A program made the translations under genes and the position numbers. This document shows, piece after piece, positions 1-12,397 of a stretch of DNA of 64,000 nt; position 1 is the first letter of the stretch; the number at the start of each line of letters is the position of its first letter. Source of the DNA: Callipepla californica brunnescens (Eukaryota > Chordata > Aves > Galliformes > Odontophoridae); NCBI GenBank assembly GCA_023055505.1, contig JALIRH010000002.1, forward strand, positions 16,701,244 through 16,765,243. The letters run 5' to 3'. The notes under the pieces are model-generated. The model searched no databases. It was not told the origin of the DNA and was given only the letters and a program-made list of their open reading frames with translations.

Positions 1-3000
1 CTTCTTCTATCCTAGTGTCACAGAAGATGCAATCCCAAAGTTCAGGATGCATTTAGCAGAGAAGTATGCTGGCTATTGTTTCAAGCGTCACATAGTACTT
101 AGAAATTTTGTCCAAATGAAGCTACTGCATTGCTTCATTTTAACTGAAGACTGAATTCTCTCTAGAGTTAGGTAAGTATATAGTTGTACTATGGCAAATC
201 CTTGGGATAGTGTGTAGATCAATCATGGAAGTAAAGACTGACATTCAGTTTTTGCGAAAACAGAGCAGGCAGGAGCTAACTCTCATAAACTCCAAAGATA
301 GCTGCAAGAATAAATCACCATACATCAATGCTCCTCTAATTTTCTGTGTCCAATAAGTACTTTTGATATCATTATCATCAAAACTCTTGATATCATTATT
401 CTTATACGTTTTTAAGATAGCAGTTTTTACATGAACTGGAAGAATAGTCTCCTAAAACTGAAACAGTAAGGTCTGTTTCGAGAAAATCTGAAACTGAATA
501 GTTATCACATACTCAGATTTGAACTGTTAATTCTCCCATTTGTTTGCATGTGGTTTGTGCAACCATCACTTAGCTCTGTGCCTCTAGACTGTTCAGAGTG
601 ATGAGTTCCATCCCATGTCCTTCATCCTGTGGTTTGCCAGTGTCTGTCCATATCTGCTAGTCTGAATAACGTGGGCTGGTGTGTAGATGTCTCTACTTTC
701 TATATCATTATAATTGTTTTCTTCAACTAAAATAAAAAATGTGTTTTTCTCTTTTCTTCTAGTAGACCACCACTATTCATTGTATCACATTATAATTACT
801 TCTCTTACCAGCATGTTCATTGGTATCTGAAAATAAGATCTCTGGGGTTCTTTGCATGTAGACAAGAATATAATGTTCTTTGACCGAGAGCTACAGCAAT
901 TCTGAATTATGTCTAACACTGACATTTAAAAGCACTGTTTCACAGCTGGACCACGAAAATCATCTTGAAGTAGGAGCAATAGCCCAAAATAGGAGGTAAA
1001 ATGGCTCAAAATAATAATTGACTAAAGAACAGATATAATCATGTTTGCAAATCTTTAGCAATTACCAGATTTACTTATGAAACTCAAATCTAAACATGCA
1101 GAACAAATAATAAACTTTCAGAATCACAAATTATTACTTTTAAAATGAACCGTAGGCTCCCCATAAGGAAAATATGCTATTACCAAAAAACAGCAGGAAG
1201 GGTGCTGTTGCTAGCATTTATATCTCTTAATACAAGTTTAGTTTTCCCATAATAGAAAATGGAACAAAGAGTTGTTAATAGAGTATATTTTGCCAGTGTT
1301 GCATCATTTCCTCAAACGTCTGGTTAGCACTTTCCAGCTTTGGTTGTGCCTATTCTGGTTGATGGAAAGCAAAGCAAGTTCTTACCGACAAAATTTTAGT
1401 TTGGACACTAAACTGATGAGTGGTTGGATAAAAAGTGCAAGCGCTTTTGGACATGAAGTGAAAACCCAGTATTGCATGTCCTTAGTAAGTGTTCTTGCAT
1501 GTCTTTTGAGGTTATTTTTTGCTCTCTCCCTCACCTCTTGAATGCTGGGTGGTTTGGGTTAGAGCTTTGCCAGGAGGTGAGAGATGTGAAAATTCATTCC
1601 CTCCTCCTAGCCTTTGGATGACTTAGACCTCCTGGCAAGCCAGAGATGTTTGTTTGAACTTCAGCATGAGGAGTGCATTGAAATGCTGAAAAAGTTAATG
1701 GGAAATCTAATTTGGCACTACTAAGTTAGTGAGGAGCACCTTTGATACTGATCTGCTGGAATGTGGCCCATACTGAGCACAGCTCATGCTCCCTGCATAC
1801 GTGTTTTAAAGTCTGGAGGTACACGGGCAGGGTGGAGGCCCACTGGTTTCTCTCTTCTTCAGCTTCTTCCTCCTCTAAAATGTTAACCAACTAAGGCGGG
1901 CTTCCTGAAGGAGAACTTTTGCTTCTTGTACAAAGCAGAGAGATGAAAAACAATTTTTTGAGACCCTAGGAACAAAAGAATACCTGAAGAAATAGCAAAT
2001 AGCTAGTTTGTCACTTATTTAACACATAGTCTCTGTGGAAACAATTGAACAGTATATAAATATTTTATAGCTCATAGGAGCTTGAGGACATAGAATAACA
2101 GAAGAGACAGACTAAGAATCGTTAGTGTGCTTTTATTTCACAACGGTAAACTGTAATAGTAACAAGCAATTACAAAATCTTGTGCAGAAATATTGTTCTC
2201 AACCCAGACAAATCTTCCTGCAGAAGACAGCTGATATTGGTAGCTGTAATAGATACTGCGTCCAAAGAAATTTAGTCATAGAAGTCAAAAATTCCCTTAG
2301 AGGTTCTTACGTATTGTTAACCTCCTTTACCATAATCATAGGAATAAAAATTGCTTAGATTCCAAATTTGTCATTAACAACCAACAGAATGTCTTCCACC
2401 CTTTTACCTCCTCGGATGACTGCTTGATATGTTTCTGTGAATAGCTGCTTCTGGGTACCTAAGACCATCCCATGATGCTCTTGAAAGACCTTCACTGATA
2501 AAGGAGAACAAACAACAATGGTGGAGGGACAGGACTTGCACTGAGCATCCATTACCACATATGACCTCTCTTGATGTCTATTCATTTTGAATTTCACAAA
2601 TGCTATCAAATTAAATTCACGAGAATGTACCCTTAAGGGCTCATAATCAGCATGTCCAAAACAATGACAATGATAAATTTTCTTTCTACATTCAACTATT
2701 TTTATTGCACTTTTAATGTACACATAGCAGACCTATTTCCTGTGGATTTTTCTTAAGCTGTCAAATGTGTGGAATATTGTAGCCCTGGGGCTCAACTCAA
2801 CTTTGCCTTTGTGATTGTTCGACTCCCAAAATAGAAGAGCCCTTAAAAGTGAGCTTGGGAGTAGAGATGATGGGTAATGTTTTTTCTTGTGCCAACCTTT
2901 GTCTGTGAATTCCAGTCACTGAAAAGCTTATGTGATTCCCAGAGGTTTTCAAAATGTATGACAAGTCTTTTATCTTTATTACTTCTCTCCTACCATTCAA

Positions 3001-6000
3001 TATCTTTCAGTTGCTTTTCTTTTTTTCTTTCCTAAGTAAATTTCAAACTTTTCAAGTCACATGTGAAGAGAAATTGCAGGAGAAAAATAAAGGCCAATAT
3101 TGCAGCCATTTCAGCAAAAATATTTATTGGCATCATCTGTCTAAGAAAGAGTAAAACCAGATTACTTCTGATTTAAGTTTCAGCTTTTGTTATTATATTG
3201 GAAAACCTGTTAAGCCCTCAGGGACAGATTCAATGGCCTCTGCCACAAACCTTAACAGTCTCCACAAAGTAAAAAAGATGAATGCTCCAAAATTACCATA
3301 TCCAGTCAAGTGGTATGAGAAACATAACACTTTTCAAACATAAACATGTGCCTCTCCTTTCTCTTTATTTTCTCTTTATGTAAAAACTCATTGTGGTTTT
3401 GATTATTTTAAGAAAAGAGCTAGAAATGCTGAGGCAGTATTCTGGTTCTGTAAAAAAATGCTGAGTTTGTTGTTGCTCAGTTTAATCCCATTCCACATTC
3501 ATCTTCTAATCATCTCCTGAGGTACACAACACTGGACTAAGTCAGCAATGAGTAGCAGTGCCAGGAAGGAGTTAGAAAGGTTCAGCCCAGTGAGAGCTGT
3601 GAAGAGTTTACCTCTCCAAGAAGCAAAACACCTCAAGCCAGCCAGTCACACACTTCCCAAAATCAGGGGCAACTCTTGAAAATTAACCATCTCCTCAAAT
3701 GTACTATGCTGAAGAGGCCTAAGCTACTTGTGAAGGAAGTGTGTAAAATGCTGATTCAGACAAGAAAAAGGAGTGAAGTGCTTATTTTTCTTTCTCTCTC
3801 TCTATATTAATACACTGATCTATATTTTAAATCACTAAATCAAACACTGGATTAATCAGTATAGCTATCTGTGTTCAAATTGAAATGAAAATTGAGTTGA
3901 AATACTGATGACCCTCTCATAGAACATTTTGTCTCAGCTTGCATGCTGCTATCAGCAATTACCTATCTTTGAATCCAAGAGGAAAGCAGAACTTGCTCCC
4001 TTTCTGCTGTAAAATGATGGACAGTTTTAAATAACATTCATGGGGGAAGTCCTCAAGAACACATTCATTTTTTTTCTTGCAAAGAGTACTATGTCTAAAG
4101 CATGGTCCACTAATTACTCTTACATAATATAACAAATGAGACAGACTCCTTAAGAAGAAGGTAGCCATGTAACTTAATCTAACTCATTCTTGATGTTTTT
4201 GATCAAAACCAACCCTGAAGAGCCTTGGGAATATCTGTTCTAACTTCCCTGGCAGCTGAAGACGAGTTGCAAGCCATGGAAATACCCAGGCAGCAGTGCA
4301 AATACCAGCTGGCCTCCTGGGAATTCTGATCACTCATTTCTTGACATCAAATGTCAGCTGAGCTCACGCAAGGAGCTTCCTGGAGCAGCACTCCTATCAC
4401 ATACTGGCCATGGGACTTTTGCCTATCTAAAGGCATGCAAACAGGGGTCCACCTCTACTAACAATAACACAGCTGCATGCTGTTAAAGCAGTTGGTGGTT
4501 AAGTAAGAAATAATAAATAATAGTGTGTCCTGCCCAGCGCAGTGGAATGTGATAGTGGGGGAGTGGACATGGCCAACAGTGCTCAAGAGACTATGTTTTT
4601 GTTACCCAAAGGTCAAGGACAGCATCCACGGCTTAAAGCTCGAGTGTGCTGGTATTGCTTTATAAATGAGATTCCCTGTGCAATTGGAATCATCGTGATG
4701 AACTTGTCAGGAGGACTTCTGCTTTCTACTGAGGATATCTGCATATCTGGGGCCACAGCATCTACATCACCAGACTGGGTGAAAGGGCAATGACTTTTCT
4801 GAATGACTTGGCTGAATGGATTTTGGCTCTATGCAGAGAATGGCTTTTCCTCAATAGAAGGCAACAAAATTCAGTTCACATATTACAACTTCTTTAATAA
4901 GAGTCACATTGCTGTGTATACAGATTTGGACCCAAAAATGCATCAACAAAAAACATTCCCAGAATTCTCTTTTCACAGGGAAGAGATACTTAGTTTTAAT
5001 AGCTCTCAGGATATGGAATCAAAAGAACAGTGTAATTCCTACTGAGCACTGGAAATACACTAACTGCTTTATTTAATTGATAGTGTAAAACGTGACTGCT
5101 TTTTTTTTTTTTTTTTTTTGGCTAATATGAGGTATTTCCTTCAGTGATTATTTTAAAAGCAAACAAACAAGTAGAAGAGAAAAAACAAAACAAAACAAAA
5201 CAAAAAATAACAAAAGATGCTGAAAATAACTATTTAGATAACCTGCTTCTTTACTTATGAGTCTGACTGTGAATTAAAACATGTTACAGAACATTGAGAA
5301 CTACTGGATTTTATATTAAAAAAAAATCTGTTTATCTGTGACTTATTTTCTGCTCCATGAAACTTTTCTGCATTTGAAGAACTCAGAATGCCTTCTAAAT
5401 TTTTCAGTTTGTTTTTCTCAAACCATGATTTCAAAACTAAGTTCTAAAAAAAAAAAAAAAAAAAAAAAAAGTTATGACTTGTAATATAAAGACAATAATT
5501 AAATAATTAGGAACCTTTAGATTAAATTTAAGATTCAACCATTCTCCAGAAACAAGTTGTTGACTATACGAATAATTGGACGTAACATGGAAAAGGCACA
5601 TTTATATCTGGTTTTGTGTCCACTGTATACACTGTATTGTCAGATATTGAACACAGCTGATATGCTATAAAGATAATACAGGAGAACAAACTGATTAACA
5701 TCCACTGGAAATAAATGCTCTTTAAATAGAGTGATGATGAAAGCGAAAACAAAGATTTTAATTTAGTCCTGCTCTAAAGCAAACTGATCTAACCTGACTC
5801 TAAAAGGAAACTTTTTGAAAAACTGAAAATACCTTTTTCCACTTACATTTGTCAAATCTAAGAATAAAGATAAAGAGAAACCTGCAGTTAATTTGAAAAG
5901 GAAAAAAACAAACAAAAAAACAAACAACAGCAAATCATAATGCATGCCAGTACTGACTTACTAATACTTGACACTTTAAAACTCTTCAGATTTGTAACAC

Positions 6001-9000
6001 CTTCTGTCTTTAGAGAACAGAAGTATTATATATTTTTACTTGCTATTTCTGTCTTGCAGATGTTTCAAATACATTTATTATCTAACACAATACATTTAGG
6101 TGATTGATTTCAAGTTCTGTTCTGGTACGGCTCCTATCCATCTCATATTGCTAATTTATGTGAAGACCTTAAATTCCTCATCTCTAATGTTCTATTCAGG
6201 GACAGGTTTCAGTAGCAGTCAATAATTTCATACTCTTAAAGCCATAAAAATATTATTCAGTAAATTGCAAACTAAGATACATCAGCAAGTCGGAACTACA
6301 GAGTTAAATTGCTTGTAATAAATTATTTAAAAATTTCTTATAATAATAATAAAAAAACCTCTTTGTGAGTGAATGATTCAATCAACATACTTTTGAATAG
6401 CTGCATATTTTCAGGTATCCTATAAAGGCTATCCTGTTTTCATGACCTTTCAAAATTCTTTGAAACTGCACACAAGCAAAAGCCTAAAGCAAATGCTCTC
6501 CTGCAAATATTTATTTACACTTTTTAATTAACTTGGTTCATTTCTGTTTGCTTCTTGGTTCTACTTACTCTCTTCAGATATCCAGTTAAAAACGTATTTG
6601 TGCTTGAAGGTAGAATGGTATTAGGAGGATCTGAGCTTACCTCCTCTCTCTGTTCCTGTATAAATTTGATTAAATTGTGTAGATTCTTTGTGGGTTCACG
6701 GACATGTAACATGCTTCTATCACCTCAGTAGGTAGACATGTATAGGAGCTTGAGGATATATGGACACAGCTCAGAGTCCTGAGTGGAGTTTCTCACTGTA
6801 ACATGAAGGTCTCTCTACCAGACTACAGCAAAAAATCTGCTGTATGCTCATCTTTAGCCAGGTCATTTTACACAGGGCTGCTTTCTGTATTTGTCTGACT
6901 CATCTAGGTGTGTCTCACTCAGAATGAGATGAGCTTTGGGGCTGCACTTTACAATTCATTGACTTTGGTTGCACTGCTGGATGGTGGCTCTTCCCTCTCA
7001 CTCCCAGCTCCTTCTGCAGTGAAGTCCTCCAAGTCTAGTTCTGGCCAGCATTTTCTTAGTAGTTTACTGGGTATATTTTCTTCACAAAGGAGGGCTGTCA
7101 TGATAGGTCATGGATAAACTCTAGTCTCTAATACAGCTGAATCCTAAAATTACACATAATCAAGTACAGATTCAAGCATCCCTGTTAATTACAGAGGGAT
7201 AGATGACTCAGTAAAACAGAATCTCAGCAAATTAAAAAAAAAAAAAGAGGTTAAATGCAAACATAAAAGCATGCCAATGTAAAATACTGCACCAACAAAA
7301 GTGTAGGCTGTTTTCAGTTAAAAAAAAAAAGGCATAAGAATGGTCCATTTCTTAGAACTCAGAAACCAGCACTACAAACTTCACTCTGAAAGAAGCAAAG
7401 TTGCTAATTACCACTCTTAGAAGTGATACATTCAACTCAAGCTCTAAAAATAAATGCAGAGCTCTAACTCATTACCCAGGTTTGAGGTAATCACATTTTG
7501 AGAATGTATGGTGTTGTGACACAGCATACTCTACCAGTGTCATGATAAAAAGAAAATTCAGTTTTGTAATTCCTTATTAATAGTGGCAGCTGGTTATATT
7601 TAACCATGAATCACAGATTGATCTTGTTTTCACCACTAACTCAGGAAGAAGAGAGAATCTTGCACACATTTACTGTTTGAAAATAAAATTCCTTGTTTAG
7701 AGGCCTCAAAAACACTGAATAACTTATGTATAATGTCTGACATGGTAAAATGATAAATGAAGGATAAAGTCATTTTTCTAAAATCAAGTATCCTTAAAAA
7801 AATAAATAAAAAAAAAATCAACAAATGACAAACCGCCATTCAGAGATTGATAATATTCTACATTATAATGTTAGACATTATGGCTTTTAAAAACATGTAA
7901 CTACAGATAACAACTAATGTAGGGGGGAAAAAACCAGCTTTACAACAACAAAAACCCTCAATATTTATTACAAACAGTGACAAGATCTCAGCTGGTTCTT
8001 CATGAGTTTGGATTCAGGAAATTGGTTTGCAATGAAGCAATTCTAAAGGAGCAACGGTGATCTAGGAACTGGAGAAGACTTGCCCCAAGATGTCAAAGAG
8101 AGCGAATCCTAAAATTGAATGCAACTGATTCATGTCAAGCCTACTCATTTATTTACCTGCTCCAAACACTATTCCTCCCATACATGTTCTGCAATAAATT
8201 GTGCCTCATGTCCAAGGCACAGTCACTGCACTACATGTCTTGCTGTGCTTTGGAGCACAGCACATGAGGTGCACCCCAATAGCTGTCTGCTGGCTTGTAA
8301 AAGCGCCAGTAGGGATGTTAGGCACAGACACTCACATGTAGCATTGGCCACTGCGAATAAAAGTTATATATATGTTCAAAAACATTACCCTAAGTGCAGA
8401 AAAAAACAGAAGTAATTGAATCTGACTGGATAACTCAAACTTATATTTTTCTCATAACTCACTTTTCATCGGTAATGTCACCATGTCAAAAAGGTACCAT
8501 TAAATACTTTCAAGTCATGGTTATACACTCTAAAATTAAATATAATAAATGTAGATGTCATGGAATAATTATATTAAAGTTCCACTGGCCTACAGTGTTA
8601 AAACTTCAGCTTAAAATAGTGGAAAGTTTAAACTAAACATTTGTTTAACATACTATTATGCAACATTATTTTAATAGTTTACATCTGTAATTTCAATGTT
8701 CAATTTCAATAGTATGTGACTTTTTGCTGCCATTTATCTAAGCTTCATAAGCATTTTATCTGTGAGACAATTAGTACACCAAAGCCCACGAGAAAAAAAA
8801 ATAAATTAATTTTATTAAGAAATATTTTGAAATGGGTTGTAATTTTCAAACTTTCCTGAGCAGTGGAATACTTTTTTATTACTATGAATTTCAAGACAAC
8901 TACTTGCAAAGAAGGTGTGAGAGTATAAATGTTCAAGAACCTCAACAGTAATTACAGTAATAAATCTAGAAGAGCCCTTCAGCAAGGACAGGTACGAATG

Positions 9001-9270
9001 ATTTTGATTTGAAAAACTGCATTAAACAAATTGTAACAGTTTTTACAGCAAAAATAGCCATCTTTTATGGATGGGCAAGTGCAGCAGATGCAACGTTGGT
9101 TTTTATTTTTGTCACATCTGCAAAATTCATTGGAATTGTACAAAATTAACTAGAATACCACATGAAAACAAACATCAAGAACTCTCCTGGATGTGTTCAC
9201 TGTTTCCTTTAAACTTACCTGTTTATTTTGTTCATGTTTCCACAAATGGAAACGTGTACGTTTATGAATT
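1..9270. other. Intergenic, upstream of ABRA
   Basis: AT-rich, with many short homopolymers (T20 at 5100-5119, A25 at 5446-5470). No recognisable gene. The longest open frame is 122 codons on the - strand at 2355-2723; it has no ATG at its start and no family I know. Nothing else here can be supported. Confidence 0.6.
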
Positions 9271-9322
9271 ACAGGGCTTTGAACTAGATGATTGTTAAGG
9301 TCCCTTCCCGAACAAGCCATTC
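9271..9322 (+). mobile_element. CR1 3'-end relic
   Basis: TTGAACTAGATGATTGTTAA, GGTCCCTTCC and AACAAGCCATTC match the CR1 3' non-coding end (GGACTAGATGATCTTTAAAG...). About 50 bp, diverged, no terminal octamers left. Confidence 0.65.
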
Positions 9323-10620
9323 ACGTGACTGAAGTTACAAGAACACTGGAACAAGCATTAAAAATCAGATCTAGAATAAAATAAAAACTGAACAAAATAA
9401 GAGTGCAGTTTGGTAACAACTCATTCTTAGAGCCTTGGCCACCTCTATCTTCAAGGAATCATAGGAAATGATGTAATGAGGCAGTGCTCATTATATCCTA
9501 CACTGCAGACGCATTATACTCTTCTGTCATCTTCATCTTCTGCAGCGATTAAGGAACATGCATCACCCTTCACATATGCATGCATGCACAGGCATGCGTT
9601 TAAACACAAGAAGTTCCTATTCCTGATTAGCCTTTAGCAGTAATAAAATAAACATTCAATATCACATGCTTCTTAATCAGGTTGCACCAGTACACCTCAC
9701 AATGCCATTTCAGAATTACGATGCAGCTGGTAATAGCTAAGATTGTACAGTATACTGAGGTCATACATTTCTTTCTAAAAAAAAAATGATGAGTAAATAT
9801 CAAATAGCAACACTAACCTACATTATGTCATCAGTTTTGAAGAGGAAATGACCCAAGAGATTAATGAGGAATTCCACCTAGAAGTCAAAGGTATGATCAA
9901 GCCTTTTATTATTAAACAGAAAGTAAATATGATCTAACCTACATCCAACAGCCCAGCCTTTAATAGAAAGAAGAGAATAAAACAGAGTAGTAGGAGTCCA
10001 CATTTATCTCTGGAACACCACCAGTGAAGCCAACAGAATTCCTACAAGTTCAGTTTGCCTGGCTGCCACATGGCAAAGTCAGCCACTATGTTGCAAGGTA
10101 TGATGAATGGAAAAAGCAATGCCATTTTTATTTCCCATTTAGGTAACAGTATACTAGGAAATAAGATACTATAGAACCATAACTCAGAAATTGGCTGTTT
10201 ATACTTATGTAACAGCTGAGGTATCAATTCTCCAAACAAACAATTTTATAAATCCAAATATGACCACTCTCGAGCAAGTCCTCTGGAATGAAGAAAACAC
10301 AAAACCCACAATTTTTCCTAGTGTATTTTTTTAATTTTATTTATATTGTAAAAGCTTACCATAATTTTAGTGTAAATAACATACAACTAAATAGTATTTT
10401 TTTAATACATAATAATATCCTTGAAAAAAGTCAGAAATGAAATAGGTAATGCTCTTTTTTTTTTGTAAATTCCAAACCCTGAAATAAAAATTAGGTCATT
10501 CATCCATCCAATCAAGTCAGACTTCTTATACTAATCTTCAAACTAGAGAGAGTGATTCACCTACTCTGTGCTGACACCAAACATGATAGTGTTCCTAGTT
10601 CCCCTAAGAGTATGCTGTAA

Positions 10621-11045
10621 ATCACAGAATCATAAAATATCCCAAGTTGGAAGGGGCACGTAAGGATCACTGAGTTCAACTCCTGGCACCACATGGGAAT
10701 CACCCAAAAATCAGATCAAATGTCTGAGAGCACTGTCCAGATGACTCTTGAACTTCAGCAGCTCAGGGCTGTGCCCACTGCCCTGGGCATCCTGTTCCAT
10801 GCCCACCACCCTCTGGTGCAGACCCTGTCCCTGACCCCCACCTGCCGTCCCCTGACACAGCTCCATGCCGTTCCCTTGGGCCCTGTCCCTGTCACACAGA
10901 GCAGAGCTCAGCGCTGCCCCTCTGCTCCCTGTGAGAGCTGCAGCCGCCATCAGGCCTCCCCTCAGCTCCTCTGCTCTGTGCTGCACAAACACAGCAGCCC
11001 CAGTGCTCCAGACATGTCCTCCTCCTGCAGACCCTTTACTATCTT
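10621..11045 (-). mobile_element. CR1 LINE 3' fragment
   Basis: Begins with the inverted terminal octamers (ATCACAGAATCATAAAAT) and AGTTGGAAGGGGCACGTAAG, the reverse complement of the CR1 3' end, then C/T-rich CR1 sequence to about 11045. The local shift to high GC is the insertion. ORFs of 142 and 129 codons here are CR1 noise. Confidence 0.85.
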
Positions 11046-11060
11046 TGTGTTCCTTCTTGT

Positions 11061-11577
11061 AGACAGCAGGAAACAGACAATAAGAAAAAAAAGTGTGCAT
11101 ATATATCTTCTAAAAAAATAGTAATAAACAATTTCTTGGATGAGCAACAAAATGAAATTGCCTGGCATTGCTTTACTAAATGCATCTAAAAGTGTCTCAT
11201 TCATAGCCTACAGACAGTACCTTTCACTTGTGATGCTGAGTGGTCTCTGCTCTGGCCAAAGCTGTCAGCACCTAACATTTAGCCATTTCAGACACTTTGT
11301 TCAGTATCTTTAACCCAAGTTCTGCAGTTCCAGAAGACCAAGCCACTCAACAACAAACTGGGAATTGAGCAGTCCCAGGGAAGAAAGCCTAAAGAAGCTG
11401 TGAATTTCTCACTGCTTCAGTGCAGGCCTGTGTCATCCTGTCTACACCACACATCATTCATCTGCTGTGATGAAATGTGATCCTGTTTTAAAAAAAGAAC
11501 TCCCGTCATGATGAGGATACTATATCTTTGTGAGAAGTGTTTCACATATTTTCCATAGGCACAAGCTGCTCCCGCTT
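11061..11577. other. ABRA proximal upstream region
   Basis: About 500 bp between the CR1 insertion and the TATA-like box. Probably contains the ABRA promoter and muscle elements, but I recognise no site with confidence. Confidence 0.4.
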
Positions 11578-11586
11578 CTATTTAAA
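11578..11586 (+). promoter_or_regulatory. TATA-like box of ABRA
   Basis: CTATTTAAA lies about 100 bp upstream of the chosen ATG. TATTTAAA is a plausible TATA variant and would put transcription start near 11610. The A/T core also resembles a MEF2 site but misses the consensus by one base. STARS is a known MEF2 target in mammals; that link for this site is inference. I saw no clean CArG box in the adjacent 150 bp. Confidence 0.45.
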
Positions 11587-11681
11587 CCTCTGCAGCTCTC
11601 TTTGCTGGCCATTACTTCAGAAAATTCATTCAAGTGGTGCTTAGCAGAAACCTAAACACCAGAATGGCAGCAGACAGCAAC

Positions 11682-12397
11682 ATGGCTCCTGAAGAGAAGC
11701 CGAGCACAACTCCTGTGAAAAGAGCTGTCCATAAGATCCGAACTGCCAGCCTTGTCTTCAGCTTGGCACGAGGCTGGCAGCAGTGGGCAAGTGACCGCAA
11801 CGTAAAGCAAGCCCAAGAACCATCCGGGTGGGTCCCCAGTGCAGGAGATGTGTCAGCTCAGATGGTGCGAGAAAGACAATTTGAGAAATGGCCAACTCCA
11901 TCTACCAAAAAGGACCAAGGGAAAGATGATGAAAAATCCTCAGCGAATGAATCAGTGACAACAAATGTTGAAAATGAATCAAGAGAATCTGATGAAGCCC
12001 TTAAAAAGTTCAACATTAAAAGCAAAGAGGTGCAGAAAACTGTTGTAAGTAAAGCCTATGAACGAGCAAGCGATGTTAGCCTCCTCAGTGGCAGATACGA
12101 GAACAACCATGGCGACTCAGAGATGGTCAAGTTCAAAGAAGAATCAAATGATATTGACAAAATTCTTAATGGGAAATTATCTCCCACTATAAGGAGAAAG
12201 TGTTCAAACATAGTATCTGAGCTGATCAATGGCTATAAAAAAGAGGACAAATTAGGAAACAGGAAAGAACTGTTGTTTAAGTGCCGCGATTACAGCACGG
12301 ATGCAGAGGACAGTGGCTACGGGGAAGCAGAAGACAGACTTGAGCCTGAGGACAACGATCAAGAGGTGACACCTGTGAAGACTAAACAACCAACTTT
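11682..12397 (+). CDS. ABRA: ABRA coding exon 1
   Basis: 716 nt encoding residues 1-238 plus two bases of codon 239. Without splicing the frame ends four bases past the exon at 12401, inside the donor GTAAGT (12398-12403), which explains the apparent 255-codon ORF. It carries the N-terminal tryptophan motif and the two central conserved segments. Confidence 0.95.

Noticed and set aside
4542..5045. Two adjacent + strand ORFs of 83 and 80 codons
   Set aside because: No recognisable protein, no splice context and no repeat family I could assign; likely chance frames.
10693..11121. Overlapping ORFs of 142 codons (+) and 129 codons (-)
   Set aside because: They fall almost wholly in the GC-rich CR1 fragment at 10621-11045; the open frames come from its composition.
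11551..11570. Possible CArG (SRF) box before ABRA, near CATATTTTCC
   Set aside because: It lacks the CC(A/T)6GG form, since both conserved pairs cannot be placed; not called.
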